64,000 bases of DNA from Nocardioides sp. URHA0032 (GCF_000620645.1 NZ_JIAV01000014.1:124001-188000), one strand, 5' to 3'. Positions 7,759-15,692 are shown, counted from the first letter of the stretch. The notes: generated by a model from the sequence alone, not told the origin. Translations and numbers: made by a program.

Positions 7759-8891
7759 CGACCGCCGAGCCGCGCACAAGGGTGCTGGTGGTCGATGACC
7801 AGCCCGCGAATGTCCGCCTGCTCGATGCCATCCTCACGCCGCTCGGCTACGACGTACCTACCGCGGCCTCGGGCGACGAGGCGCTGCTAGCGATCGCCGA
7901 CCTGGAGCCGGACCTCGTGCTGCTCGACATCGTGATGCCGGGCATGGACGGCTACGAGGTGTGCGAACGCATCCGGGAGAGGCCGGAGACGGCCTATCTC
8001 CCGGTCGTCATGGTCACCGCGAGCGGCGACGCGCAGAAGGTGCAGGCCCTCCAAGCAGGCGCCGACGACTTCCTCACCAAGCCGATCGATCGCAACGAGC
8101 TGATCGCGCGCGTCGCCTCCCTGACCCGCATCAAGCGGTACCAGGACACCATCAGGCGCCAGGCGAACGAGCTCGCGAGCTGGAACCGGGAGCTCGAGAG
8201 CAGGGTGGAGACCCAGGTCGCCGAGCTGGACCGCATGGGACGCCTGCGACGTTTCCTCGCCCCGCAGCTCGCCGAGCTCATCGTCGACTCCGGCGACGCG
8301 TCCTTCCTGGACAGCCACCGGCGGGAGATCGTCGTCGTGTTCTGCGACCTCCGCGGTTTCACGCCGTTCGCCGAAGCGAGCGAGCCGGAGGAGGTGATGG
8401 GCGTGCTGGCCGACTACCACGCGGCGCTCGGCGACCTCATCTTTCGGTTCGAGGGCACCCTGGAGCGCTTCACAGGCGACGGGCTGATGGTGTTCTTCAA
8501 CGACCCGGTCCCTTGTGACGACGGGCCGCTGCGCGCCCTCCGCATGAGCGTTGCCATGCGGTCACGGGTGATGGGCCTGGCAGAGACATGGAGCCGTCAG
8601 GGTCACGATCTCGCGCTCGGGATCGGGATCGCGCAGGGATATGCCACCTTGGGCAGGATCGGGTTCGAGGGCCGGTCCGACTACGCAGCGATCGGCACCG
8701 TCACCAACTTGGCAGCCCGGCTCTGTTCCGACGCCGGGCCGTGGGAGATCCTCACCACCGAGCGCGTGCACGCAGCCGCCGGGCCCTCGGTCGTGGCTCA
8801 GGAGGTGGGGACGCGCCAGCTCCGTGGCTTCAGCCGCCCCGTGCGGGCGTTCGCGATCACCGGTCTCGACGCAGCGAGGACGCCGTCGTGA
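7755..8891 (+). CDS. receiver-linked class III adenylate/guanylate cyclase
   Basis: 378 residues. Residues 1-125 are a receiver with VDDQPAN, acceptor Asp58 in LLDIVMPG and Lys in LTKP. A coiled linker (~130-175) leads to a class III cyclase catalytic domain (~190-350): metal-binding Asp198 in FCDLRGFTPF, Asp242 in FTGDG, and the transition-state Asn and Arg in GTVTNLAARL. At the position where many bacterial adenylate cyclases have a base-recognising Lys (before xxGD), this protein has Arg, so nucleotide preference (cAMP or cGMP) is uncertain. Phosphorylation of the receiver presumably controls cyclase dimerisation. Starts inside the previous stop (ATGA) and ends inside the next start (GTGA), implying translational coupling. 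A Crp-type receptor is encoded 2.2 kb downstream in the same run. Confidence 0.92.
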   Translation: MTTAEPRTRVLVVDDQPANVRLLDAILTPLGYDVPTAASGDEALLAIADLEPDLVLLDIVMPGMDGYEVCERIRERPETAYLPVVMVTASGDAQKVQALQAGADDFLTKPIDRNELIARVASLTRIKRYQDTIRRQANELASWNRELESRVETQVAELDRMGRLRRFLAPQLAELIVDSGDASFLDSHRREIVVVFCDLRGFTPFAEASEPEEVMGVLADYHAALGDLIFRFEGTLERFTGDGLMVFFNDPVPCDDGPLRALRMSVAMRSRVMGLAETWSRQGHDLALGIGIAQGYATLGRIGFEGRSDYAAIGTVTNLAARLCSDAGPWEILTTERVHAAAGPSVVAQEVGTRQLRGFSRPVRAFAITGLDAARTPS

Positions 8892-10453
8892 GCACACGTG
8901 GCGACCTCCTGTCCGAGCTCCCCGAGGAGGCGCGCAACCGCCGGTTCGACGAGCTGCAGCGCCGGCTGGCGGACGTCTGGTCCGAGATGCGGCTCAACCA
9001 CCCCGATGAGTCCGTGGTGGTGATCCCGTCGGTCACGCTCGACCGCGCGGTGTCGGCGAGCGGGAGCCTCACCCAGGCCTACGAGGAGCGCTACCTCTTC
9101 ATGCTGATGCTCCTGCGTCAGCCGCGGCTGCGGATGATCTACGTGACCTCGACTCCCGTCGCTCCTGAGATCATCGAGTACTACCTGTCGCTGCTGCCGG
9201 GCGTCATCCCCAGTCACGCGCGCGCCCGACTGTCCCTGGTCGCCGTCAACGACCTGTCGGAGCGGTCCCTGAGCGAGAAGCTGCTCGACCGGCCGCGGCT
9301 GCTGCGTCGCATCGCCGCCCTGATCCCGAACCCGAAGCGCTGCCACCTGGTGCCGTACAACTCCACCGAGCTCGAGCGGGACCTGGCGCTCGGCCTCGGA
9401 GTGCCCATGTTCGGCGCCGACCCGCGCCTGGCTCCCCTCGGGTCGAAGACCGGGTGTCGCCGCCTGTTCGCGGAGGTCGGTGTCCCCCATCCACTCGGTG
9501 CGGAGGACCTGAGGCGCCTCGACGAGGTCGCCGACGCGGTGCTCGGGATGCGAGCCGCGCGACCTTCCATGCAGGGCGTGATCGTCAAGCTGAACGAAGG
9601 TGTGTCCGGCGCCGGCAACGCGCTCGTCCGGTTGGACGGCCTGCCGGTCCCCGGCGCGGCCGACGAGCGCGCTGCCGTCCTCGCACGGCTCGGCGACATG
9701 GAGCTCGAGTCGAAGGAGACGCCACGAGAGGTGTACCTCGCCAAGCTCGAGGAAGGCGCCGGGATCGTCGAGGAGCGCATCACCGGCACCGACCTCCGTA
9801 GCCCGAGCGTGCAGTTGCGCGTGCTGCCGAACCGAGAGGTCGAGCTGCTCTCGACCCACGACCAGCTGCTCGGCGGCGCGAGCGGCCAGAGCTACCTCGG
9901 CTGCACCTTCCCGGCCTCTCCCGAGTACGCCGCGATCATCTCCGAGCAGGCCGCGCGTGTCGGTGATCGCCTTGCGGAGCTCGGCGCGCTGGGCCGGTTC
10001 GCGGTCGACTTCGTCGTCGTGCGGGACGACGCCGGGTCGTGGTCGTCCTACGCCATCGAGCTCAACCTGCGCCGTGGGGGCACCACGCACCCGTTCCTGA
10101 CCCTGCAGTTCCTCACCGATGGGCGGTACCACCCGGACTCGGGGCTCTTCCTCACACCTCGCGGACGCGAGAAGCACCTCGTGGCGACGGACCACCTCGA
10201 GTCGGACGTGCTGCGAGGTCTGGCGCCCGCCGACCTCTTCGACATCGTTGCCCGGCACGGCCTGCTCTTCGACCAGTCCCTCCAGGCGGGGGTGGTCTTC
10301 CACATGATCAGCTGCCTGACCGAGCACGGCCGCGTGGGGCTGACCGCCGTCGGCGACACCCCGGCTGACGCCTGGGAACGGTACGTCGCGGCCGAACGGA
10401 TCCTCCTGGAGGAGGCGCGGCTCGCCCTCCAGGAGCAGCCGCTCCCCGGATGA
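8888..10453 (+). CDS. ATP-grasp ligase related to the PGM1 peptide ligase family
   Basis: 521 residues. The N-terminal ~220 residues (LMLLRQPRLRMIYVTSTPVA, then EYYLSLLPGVIPSHARARL) match the pre-ATP-grasp part of PGM1-related proteins; an ATP-grasp core follows with GVIVKLNEGVSGAGNALVRL as the nucleotide loop, EERITG, and the metal-binding Glu/Asn in AIELNLRRGGTTHPF. PGM1 itself joins a peptide to a non-standard amino acid in pheganomycin synthesis, so this enzyme probably forms an amide bond through an acyl-phosphate; its substrates are unknown. GTG 8888 overlaps the cyclase stop; the open frame extends upstream into the cyclase gene but lacks family similarity there. Overlaps the next gene by ATGA. 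Confidence 0.85.
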   Translation: MSTRGDLLSELPEEARNRRFDELQRRLADVWSEMRLNHPDESVVVIPSVTLDRAVSASGSLTQAYEERYLFMLMLLRQPRLRMIYVTSTPVAPEIIEYYLSLLPGVIPSHARARLSLVAVNDLSERSLSEKLLDRPRLLRRIAALIPNPKRCHLVPYNSTELERDLALGLGVPMFGADPRLAPLGSKTGCRRLFAEVGVPHPLGAEDLRRLDEVADAVLGMRAARPSMQGVIVKLNEGVSGAGNALVRLDGLPVPGAADERAAVLARLGDMELESKETPREVYLAKLEEGAGIVEERITGTDLRSPSVQLRVLPNREVELLSTHDQLLGGASGQSYLGCTFPASPEYAAIISEQAARVGDRLAELGALGRFAVDFVVVRDDAGSWSSYAIELNLRRGGTTHPFLTLQFLTDGRYHPDSGLFLTPRGREKHLVATDHLESDVLRGLAPADLFDIVARHGLLFDQSLQAGVVFHMISCLTEHGRVGLTAVGDTPADAWERYVAAERILLEEARLALQEQPLPG

Positions 10454-11085
10454 GCGCCAAGGCGCCGACGCGGGTCTGGTACGTCGCCTACGCGTCCAAC
10501 CTGTCGCTGGAGCGGTTCCGCTACTACCTGCGCGGTGGTGCCGTGCCGGGAGGCTCCCGGACCTACCCGGGGTGCCGCGATGCCGCCGACCCGGAGGAGG
10601 CAGCCGGTCTCTGTCTCCCCGGTCGGCTCGTCTTCGCCGGCCGGTCGACCGTGTGGGGAGGTGGCATGGCCTTCCACGATCCCGGAGGCCCGGGGCAGGT
10701 CGCCGCGCGCGGCTACCTGGTCACGCCGGGCCAGTTCGCCGACGTCGTCGCACAGGAGGTGCGGCAGCCGCCCGGCGGCCGCGTGGCGCTCGGGATCGAG
10801 GACTGGCTCCGCGAGCAGGACGGGACCCCCGACGGCTGGGACGCCACGGTGCTCTACGACAGCGTGACCGTCCTCGGCCGGCGCAACGGCGTCCCGCTCG
10901 TCACGATCGCACGCCGCGACGTCGCAGGGATGACACCTGTACCACCGGCCGCGGCGTACCTGAGTTGGATCGTCACGGGCCTGCGCGAGGCACACGGGTG
11001 GGAGACCGACCGGATCGACCGCTACCTGGCGCGGATGCCCGGCATCGAGCCCCGCGACGGCGACCCCGCGCGTGTGCTTCACTGA
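10450..11085 (+). CDS. gamma-glutamylcyclotransferase-like (GGCT/AIG2 fold) protein
   Basis: 211 residues. It opens with VWYVAYASNLSLERF, close to the signature YGSNL loop that binds the gamma-glutamyl group in GGCT-fold enzymes, here with Ala instead of Gly. An acidic residue in FADVVAQEV (~115) could be the catalytic acid, but this is uncertain. GGCT enzymes release 5-oxoproline from gamma-glutamyl peptides or amines. Translational coupling to a peptide ligase suggests a make-and-break pair or two steps on one small molecule. Relatives are often mislabelled histone deacetylase. The gene overlaps its upstream neighbour by 4 bases and its downstream neighbour by 14. Confidence 0.72.
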   Translation: MSAKAPTRVWYVAYASNLSLERFRYYLRGGAVPGGSRTYPGCRDAADPEEAAGLCLPGRLVFAGRSTVWGGGMAFHDPGGPGQVAARGYLVTPGQFADVVAQEVRQPPGGRVALGIEDWLREQDGTPDGWDATVLYDSVTVLGRRNGVPLVTIARRDVAGMTPVPPAAAYLSWIVTGLREAHGWETDRIDRYLARMPGIEPRDGDPARVLH

Positions 11086-11746
11086 CGGCGTGTGGCGGCT
11101 GCTCGAACCGCTGCGAGCCGAGGAGCGCGAGGCGTTCCTCGCCCTCGCCCACCGTCGTACGTTCACACGCAACGAGGTCCTGTGCCACGAGGGCGATCCG
11201 GCTGACTCGTTGCACCTCGTGGAGGACGGGCACCTCTCCGTGCGGGGCACGCTGGCGTCCGGCGCCACCGCGACCTTCTCGGTGCTCTCCGCCAGCGACT
11301 ACGTCGGCGAGCTCGCGCTGCTGCGAGCCGACCGCCGGCGTACGGCGACCGTGGTCGCCCTCGAGCCGAGCCGGACGCTGGCAGTCGCTGCTGCCGCATT
11401 CGACGGACTCCGCAGCCGCAACCCGGGGGTGGAGCGGATCGTCTCCACCCTGCTGGCGGACCGGATCGACGACCTCAGCCGACGGCTGCTGGAGACGATG
11501 TACGAGAGCCTGGACCGCCGCGTCTACCGGCGCCTCGTGGAGCTCGCCCTCGCCTACGGTGGGGCCGACGACACCGTCACGGTCGTCCCGCTGAGCCAGG
11601 GCCAGCTCGCCGATCTCGTGGGCGCGACGCGCCCTCCGGTCAACCAGGTGCTGAAGCGTCTCGCCGATCGCCGGGTGCTGCGGCTCGGCCGGGCACGTAT
11701 CGAGATCCTGGACCTGGCCGAGCTACGACGACGGTGCCCTGCCTAG
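11072..11746 (+). CDS. Crp/Fnr-family transcriptional regulator
   Basis: 224 residues. Residues ~8-120 are a cyclic-nucleotide-binding jelly roll; the phosphate-binding cassette reads VGELALLRADRRRTATV, keeping the Gly-Glu and Arg-Thr-Ala residues that contact cAMP or cGMP. A helical dimer segment and a winged helix with LSQGQLADLVGATRPPVNQV as recognition helix follow. There is no Fe-S Cys cluster, so this is Crp-like rather than Fnr-like. It lies in the same coupled run as a nucleotide cyclase, which makes it the obvious receptor for that cyclase. GTG 11072 overlaps the previous gene by 14 bases; GTG 11090 would avoid overlap and lose six residues. Two perfect palindromes follow within 105 bases. 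Confidence 0.92.
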   Translation: MCFTDGVWRLLEPLRAEEREAFLALAHRRTFTRNEVLCHEGDPADSLHLVEDGHLSVRGTLASGATATFSVLSASDYVGELALLRADRRRTATVVALEPSRTLAVAAAAFDGLRSRNPGVERIVSTLLADRIDDLSRRLLETMYESLDRRVYRRLVELALAYGGADDTVTVVPLSQGQLADLVGATRPPVNQVLKRLADRRVLRLGRARIEILDLAELRRRCPA

Positions 11747-11766
11747 AGCCGGGTCGGGCCGGCCAC

Positions 11767-11782
11767 TGTCCGGCGCCGGACA
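11767..11782. promoter_or_regulatory. 16-bp perfect palindrome, possible Crp-type operator
   Basis: TGTCCGGCGCCGGACA, 20 bases after the Crp-type gene stop. The outer TGT and ACA with 10 bases between resemble half-sites of the Crp/Fnr superfamily, but the GC-rich centre could also form a small hairpin; there is no T-run. Confidence 0.4.
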
Positions 11783-11830
11783 TCCACAGAGTCATCCGGC
11801 GAACAGATACTTCCTCGGTGCACGCGCAGG

Positions 11831-11848
11831 ATCGGGTGATCACCCGAT
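11831..11848. promoter_or_regulatory. 18-bp perfect palindrome upstream of a small gene
   Basis: ATCGGGTGATCACCCGAT, ending 17 bases before ATG 11866 and 5 bases before its AAGGAG ribosome site. A dimeric regulator site or a leader hairpin that controls access to the ribosome site are both possible. Confidence 0.5.
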
Positions 11849-11865
11849 CCCGCAAGGAGCCCGAC

Positions 11866-12057
11866 ATGTTCCCCTACGAAGCCGAAGCAATCACCCGTGC
11901 GAACATCGAAGACCGCCTGCGAGAGGCGACCCACCGGCGACTGGTCCGCGAGGTCCGAGCAGGGGCTCCCGCCCCGAAGGAGACGACCACGAGCGACCAG
12001 TCCCGGCGCCACTCCCGGCTCTGGCGCCTCGTCCACCTCCCCCACGCCTACACCTGA
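11866..12057 (+). CDS. small basic protein of unknown function
   Basis: 63 residues, beginning MFPYEAEAITRANIEDRLRE and rich in Arg, Glu and Ala, probably largely helical; the tail is basic and ends LVHLPHAYT. AAGGAG lies 7 bases before ATG 11866, which is why the longer open frame from 11734 is rejected. The style of composition recalls short conserved hypothetical proteins found widely in high-GC actinomycetes. It follows two palindromes and immediately precedes another small gene, so the two are probably co-transcribed. No function is assigned. Confidence 0.65.
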   Translation: MFPYEAEAITRANIEDRLREATHRRLVREVRAGAPAPKETTTSDQSRRHSRLWRLVHLPHAYT

Positions 12058-12300
12058 GTGATGGTGAGACCGATGGTCACACCTGTCGCCGCCGGGCCCG
12101 GCCAGCTGAACGACGCGCTGCGACGGGAGCTGCTGCGGTTGGCCGGCCAGGAGGAGACCGCCGCCGCCTCGGAAGCCGAGGGCCTGCGGTACTGGGAGGC
12201 GGTACCCGTCGGGGTCGTCGTCCATCGCCGGTGCGCTGCTGCCCTGCGCGACGCTGCGGACGAGCTCCTCGTCCGTCCTCCTCGGCGCCTCGAGCACTGA
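12058..12300 (+). CDS. small helical protein of unknown function
   Basis: 80 residues; the start abuts the stop of the previous small gene, so they are likely translated in succession. GTG 12058, ATG 12061 or ATG 12073 could be used. The core GPGQLNDALRRELLRLAG and the segment RYWEAVPVGVVVHRRC predict helices with a short strand and a single Cys. There is no signal peptide or membrane segment. Codon use is the same as in the surroundings, so this is a real gene, but I do not recognise the family. Confidence 0.6.
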   Translation: MMVRPMVTPVAAGPGQLNDALRRELLRLAGQEETAAASEAEGLRYWEAVPVGVVVHRRCAAALRDAADELLVRPPRRLEH

Positions 12301-12346
12301 GCTCGTCGGGCGCCACCAAGTGCCTTCGCCCCACGGTCCGGCCAGC

Positions 12347-12652
12347 TCAGCTGGGCGTGAGTACGGCCTGGAGGAAGACAACCGCAACCCCGACGAGGAA
12401 CAGTGTGGTCAGCCCGAGGAGCATGCCTTGCCCCAAGAGGCGAGTGGAGCGCCGTGTCGTCAACACGACCGCGACAAGGCACGCCGCCGTCGCGAGCGCG
12501 AACCACCACGCGAACCAGGCCGACGAGATCCCACCCGTGTCCGAGCGCGCATCGGTCTCGTAGAGGCCGACCAGGACGACGAGCCAGAGAGCCCCACCGC
12601 CGCCGCCGACGACCCAGCCGACGCCACGCTCAGGAAGTCCGGAAACGATCAA
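12347..12652 (-). CDS. small integral membrane protein
   Basis: 101 residues with three hydrophobic segments: around residues 12-30 (VGWVVGGGGGALWLVVLVGL), 44-64 (AWFAWWFALATAACLVAVVL) and 75-97 (GMLLGLTTLFLVGVAVVFLQ). Short charged loops separate them. It is transcribed against its neighbours on both sides. No domain is recognised; a poly-Gly run in the first segment is unusual. The membrane pattern and GC-rich third positions support it as a real gene. Confidence 0.6.
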   Translation of the reverse strand: MIVSGLPERGVGWVVGGGGGALWLVVLVGLYETDARSDTGGISSAWFAWWFALATAACLVAVVLTTRRSTRLLGQGMLLGLTTLFLVGVAVVFLQAVLTPS

Positions 12653-12789
12653 GAGCCGCCTCCCATCCGGGACCGGTTGGGCTCCCGACGTTCGGTCTCA
12701 GCATGCTCGGGCCGCGAGTGCCCGTCCAGAGCGTTGGTCCGCCGGTCGGCGGAATCCGCACCCCATTGAGCACCGAGCCCCCGAATCCA

Positions 12790-12841
12790 GGTGGTGGCGC
12801 GACATCCTGCGGTCACCTGCTAGGGCCGGTGGCCGCCCGCG
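12790..12841. repeat. dispersed ~53-bp repeat, copy B
   Basis: GGTGGTGGCGCGACATCCTG through GGTGGCCGCCCGCG, matching copy A at 4941-4993 in the same orientation. It lies in the 268-base gap between the small membrane protein gene and the lipoprotein gene; nothing else was recognised in that gap. Confidence 0.6.
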
Positions 12842-12920
12842 ATGAGCGGACGCTCGCGCCGCGACGGATCAGTGCGTCGCACTGCTTGCTGCGAGGGCGC
12901 GTCGAGACGGATCCTGAGGC

Positions 12921-13565
12921 ATGGCACCGCTCGCCCGCATTGCCCTCGCGGGACTCCTCGGAGCGCTGATCGCGGGCTGCGGAGGTGGTGCCGACGAATC
13001 ATCACGCTCCACAGACCCAGCCCCGGATGCAGGCACGGACGCAGCCACGGCTGCGGCGTCGCCCGACCTCGAACGGTTTCTCCTGCAAGAAGATGAGGGG
13101 CCCAGCCTGGAACCGGTGGTGTCGCCGCAGACCGACTCGGAGGAACCGTTCGATCTCTCTCAGGGGGGCGCTGAGCGCCTTCAGCGCAGCGGCTACATCG
13201 CGAACACCTACCAGCCCGGCCGGGGCGCCAGCAGCGCCGGCGTCAGCAGCGTCCTGCTCTTCGAGACCGAGACCGAGGCCGGGGCACGTGGCTGGATGGC
13301 CTACGAGACGAGCGACGAGGCGCTCAACGCCCAGATCCCGGGCGAGCGGTACAAGCGGTTCGAAGTTCCGGAGGTCCCTGGCGCGAACGGGTGGACTGGA
13401 CCCGACATTCACGGCAACGCGATCGGCCAGGTGTACTGGACCCAGGGCCGCTGCATGATGACGATCAGCCTGGAGACCATGGGGCCGCGAGTCGAGCCGT
13501 TGTCGGCCGGCGCCAAGGCGATCTATGAGCGCACGGGCGGCACCTGCCCGGAGTCGCGCAGCTGA
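12921..13565 (+). CDS. predicted secreted lipoprotein
   Basis: 214 residues. A short signal sequence ends in the lipobox LIAGC (Cys ~20), followed by GGGADESS and a Ser/Thr/Asp/Ala-rich linker to about residue 50. The mature domain contains LQRSGYIANTYQPGRG, LLFETETEAGARGWMAYETS and GQVYWTQGRCMMTISL, with a Cys pair (CMMT and TCPE) that may form a disulfide. It should be anchored on the outer face of the membrane. The pattern of a domain reporting on changes in a sum of event terms is seen in many actinobacterial lipoproteins of unknown role. It is a single gene, with the convergent saccharopine-dehydrogenase-like gene downstream. Confidence 0.75.
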   Translation: MAPLARIALAGLLGALIAGCGGGADESSRSTDPAPDAGTDAATAAASPDLERFLLQEDEGPSLEPVVSPQTDSEEPFDLSQGGAERLQRSGYIANTYQPGRGASSAGVSSVLLFETETEAGARGWMAYETSDEALNAQIPGERYKRFEVPEVPGANGWTGPDIHGNAIGQVYWTQGRCMMTISLETMGPRVEPLSAGAKAIYERTGGTCPESRS

Positions 13566-13635
13566 TCACAGGCCGGGCGGCCCAGGATGATCGCCTGCAC
13601 GGCAGGCCTCGGCCTCGCCGCGGCGTGCGCCTCGT

Positions 13636-14703
13636 TCACGCGCGGACGCGCAGCGCCTGGTCGAACGCGCGGCCGGCCGCCTGCCACGGTCCCGACGGCC
13701 CGACCTCCCCGGCCAGGCCGAGCAGCTGCGGGGTCAGTTCCGCGCTGAACCCTTCGCTGGCTTCGCGCGGGAGCAGCGAGGGCAGGTTGTCGATGGCGAT
13801 GACCTCCAACGGCGCGCTGCCGTGCTCGGGGGTGCCGTCGTGCAGTCGCCGGACCGGTTCCTGCCAGGTGGTGATCTCGGTGTTCACCGGGAGCATGTTC
13901 GTCGGGCCGGTGACGTCGCAGGTCACGTCCGCGAGAACCCGGAGCCGGCGCTCGTGGTCCAGGTCCGCCTGCTCCACGAACGGAGTCGTCGGGGTGTGCG
14001 TGACGACGCAGTTCACCAGCAGGTCGTGGCCGAGCAGGGCCTGCTTGTGCAGGTCCCGCGTCTCCGGGCGATCCCACCGGGTGATCGGCAGACCAGCGGT
14101 CATCAGCGCCCTCTGGGCGCCTCGACCGGACCGTCCACGCGCGCCGGTGACCAACGCCAGCAGCTGGTCGGCTCCCGCCTTCCCGGCCTGCTCCAGCTCG
14201 GCGTCGAGCTCGTGCTTGGCCATCGGGGCGAGCGGCGCGGCCAGCATGCCGGCCAGGTGCAGCACGCCGAGCGCGGCCCCGACGTAGCCGGCCCAGTAGC
14301 CGAAGGCGACGACCCGCTTGCCGTGTTCGTCGGTGAGGTACTCGATGTCGAGCAGCCGGCCTCCGCCGCGGCGGAACCGCTCCAGGGTGCGCCGGGCGTC
14401 CTCCTGGCCCTTGAATGCGTGCGCGAAGTAGATGTGCCGGTGCCGGAGCGACGCCGGCTCGTCCGGCAGCTCCTTGATCCCGAGGACGTAGGCGTCGTCG
14501 GGTGCGTCAACCCAGGTGCCTTCGGCCACGACGGACGCTCCGGCCGCGGCGTACTCCTCGACGTCGAAGATCCGTTGCGGCGACTCCTCGACGGTCACCT
14601 CGATCCCGGCGTCCAGCAACACCGGGACGTCGGCAGGTACGACGGGCGCACGTCGCTCCGTGCCGCGGGACTCGGACCGGATCCACACCTGGAGGGGATG
14701 CAT
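13636..14703 (-). CDS. saccharopine dehydrogenase-like protein (LYS1 type)
   Basis: 355 residues. VWIRSESRGTERRAPVVP at the start, LGIKELPDEPASLRHRHIYF, then AHAFKGQ, and the nucleotide-binding region VAFGYWAGYVGAALGVLH follow the pattern of the alanine-dehydrogenase-like fold of yeast Lys1, saccharopine dehydrogenase (NAD+, L-lysine-forming). In bacteria such an enzyme would serve lysine breakdown through saccharopine, or a related amino acid. ATG 14703 gives the family-like N-terminus; a CATCCT box ends 6 bases upstream. It begins 47 bases after the glucokinase stop on the same strand, so it may be read from the same operon. Substrate is inferred only from family. Confidence 0.82.
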   Translation of the reverse strand: MHPLQVWIRSESRGTERRAPVVPADVPVLLDAGIEVTVEESPQRIFDVEEYAAAGASVVAEGTWVDAPDDAYVLGIKELPDEPASLRHRHIYFAHAFKGQEDARRTLERFRRGGGRLLDIEYLTDEHGKRVVAFGYWAGYVGAALGVLHLAGMLAAPLAPMAKHELDAELEQAGKAGADQLLALVTGARGRSGRGAQRALMTAGLPITRWDRPETRDLHKQALLGHDLLVNCVVTHTPTTPFVEQADLDHERRLRVLADVTCDVTGPTNMLPVNTEITTWQEPVRRLHDGTPEHGSAPLEVIAIDNLPSLLPREASEGFSAELTPQLLGLAGEVGPSGPWQAAGRAFDQALRVRA

Positions 14704-14750
14704 GCGCACAGGATGGCATCGTCGGCCGCGGCGGGCTCGACCCCGGGTCC

Positions 14751-15692
14751 TCAGCGCCGGGAGAGGTCCGCCGCGCCGATCATGCCGGCCTTGTTGCCCA
14801 GGCGGGCCTTGCGGATCTCGGGGATCGGCCGGAAGCCGCGGCCGACGAGCTGCCCGGCGAACGCCGTCCGGGTCGGGTCGAGCAGCAGCTCGTCCGCCTC
14901 GCTGACACCGCCGCCGATCACGACGACCTCCGGGTCGAGGATCTCGGTCAGCGACGCGATGCCTTCGCCGAGCCAGCGGCCCAGCTCGGCCAGCTGCTGG
15001 GTGGCCCCGGCGTCGCCGGCCTGGGCGGCCTCGGTGATCAGCGGCCCGGTGATCCCCGTCAGGTCGCCGCCGGCCCGCCGCAGCATCCCCTGCGCGATCT
15101 GCGCGCCGCTCATCGCCAGCGCCCGGGCCTCGCGCACCAGCGCCGACCCCGACGCGTACTGCTCGAAGCAGCCGTGCTTCCCGCAGCCGCACAGGATCCC
15201 GTTCGGCACCACCCGCATGTGCCCGATCTCCGCACCCACCCCGTTCGCACCGCGGTAGACCTCGCCGTCCAGCACCAGGCCACCGCCGACACCGGTCCCC
15301 ACCGTGACCAGCAGCAGGTCATCGGCGTCGTGGGCAGCGCCGTACCGGAACTCACCCCACGCCGCGGCGTTCGCGTCGTTCTCGATGACCACCGGCAGCT
15401 CCACGCGCTTCTCGAGCTCGGCCTTCAGGTCCTCGTTGCGCCACGCGACGTTGGGGGCGAACAGCACCACCGCGCGCGCCTTGTCGACGTACCCGGCCGC
15501 ACCGACCCCGACCGTCGCGATCGGGTGCCGCGAACGCAGCTCCGTGACCAGGCCCGCGATCGCCTCCTCGATCGCCTCCGCGTCGGTCGCCGGCGACTCG
15601 ACCCGCAGCTCCTCGAGGATCCTGCCGTCCTCGTCGACCACGCCGCCGGCGATCTTGGTGCCCCCGACATCGATCCCGCAGGCCAGGCTCAT
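14751..15692 (-). CDS. glk: ROK-family glucokinase
   Basis: 313 residues. CGIDVGGTKIAGGVVD (ATP site), VIENDANAAAWGE (catalytic Asp), TVGTGVGGGLVLDG, and the zinc site GHMRVVPNG followed by CGCGKHGCFEQYASG are all intact. It transfers phosphate to glucose in the cytoplasm, the entry to glycolysis; in related actinomycetes this position in the cluster holds the main ATP-dependent glucokinase. The ATG overlaps the preceding gene's stop (ATGA). Sequence differs clearly from the other ROK kinase at 1730-2698, so the two are paralogues rather than a recent duplication. Confidence 0.9.
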   Translation of the reverse strand: MSLACGIDVGGTKIAGGVVDEDGRILEELRVESPATDAEAIEEAIAGLVTELRSRHPIATVGVGAAGYVDKARAVVLFAPNVAWRNEDLKAELEKRVELPVVIENDANAAAWGEFRYGAAHDADDLLLVTVGTGVGGGLVLDGEVYRGANGVGAEIGHMRVVPNGILCGCGKHGCFEQYASGSALVREARALAMSGAQIAQGMLRRAGGDLTGITGPLITEAAQAGDAGATQQLAELGRWLGEGIASLTEILDPEVVVIGGGVSEADELLLDPTRTAFAGQLVGRGFRPIPEIRKARLGNKAGMIGAADLSRR

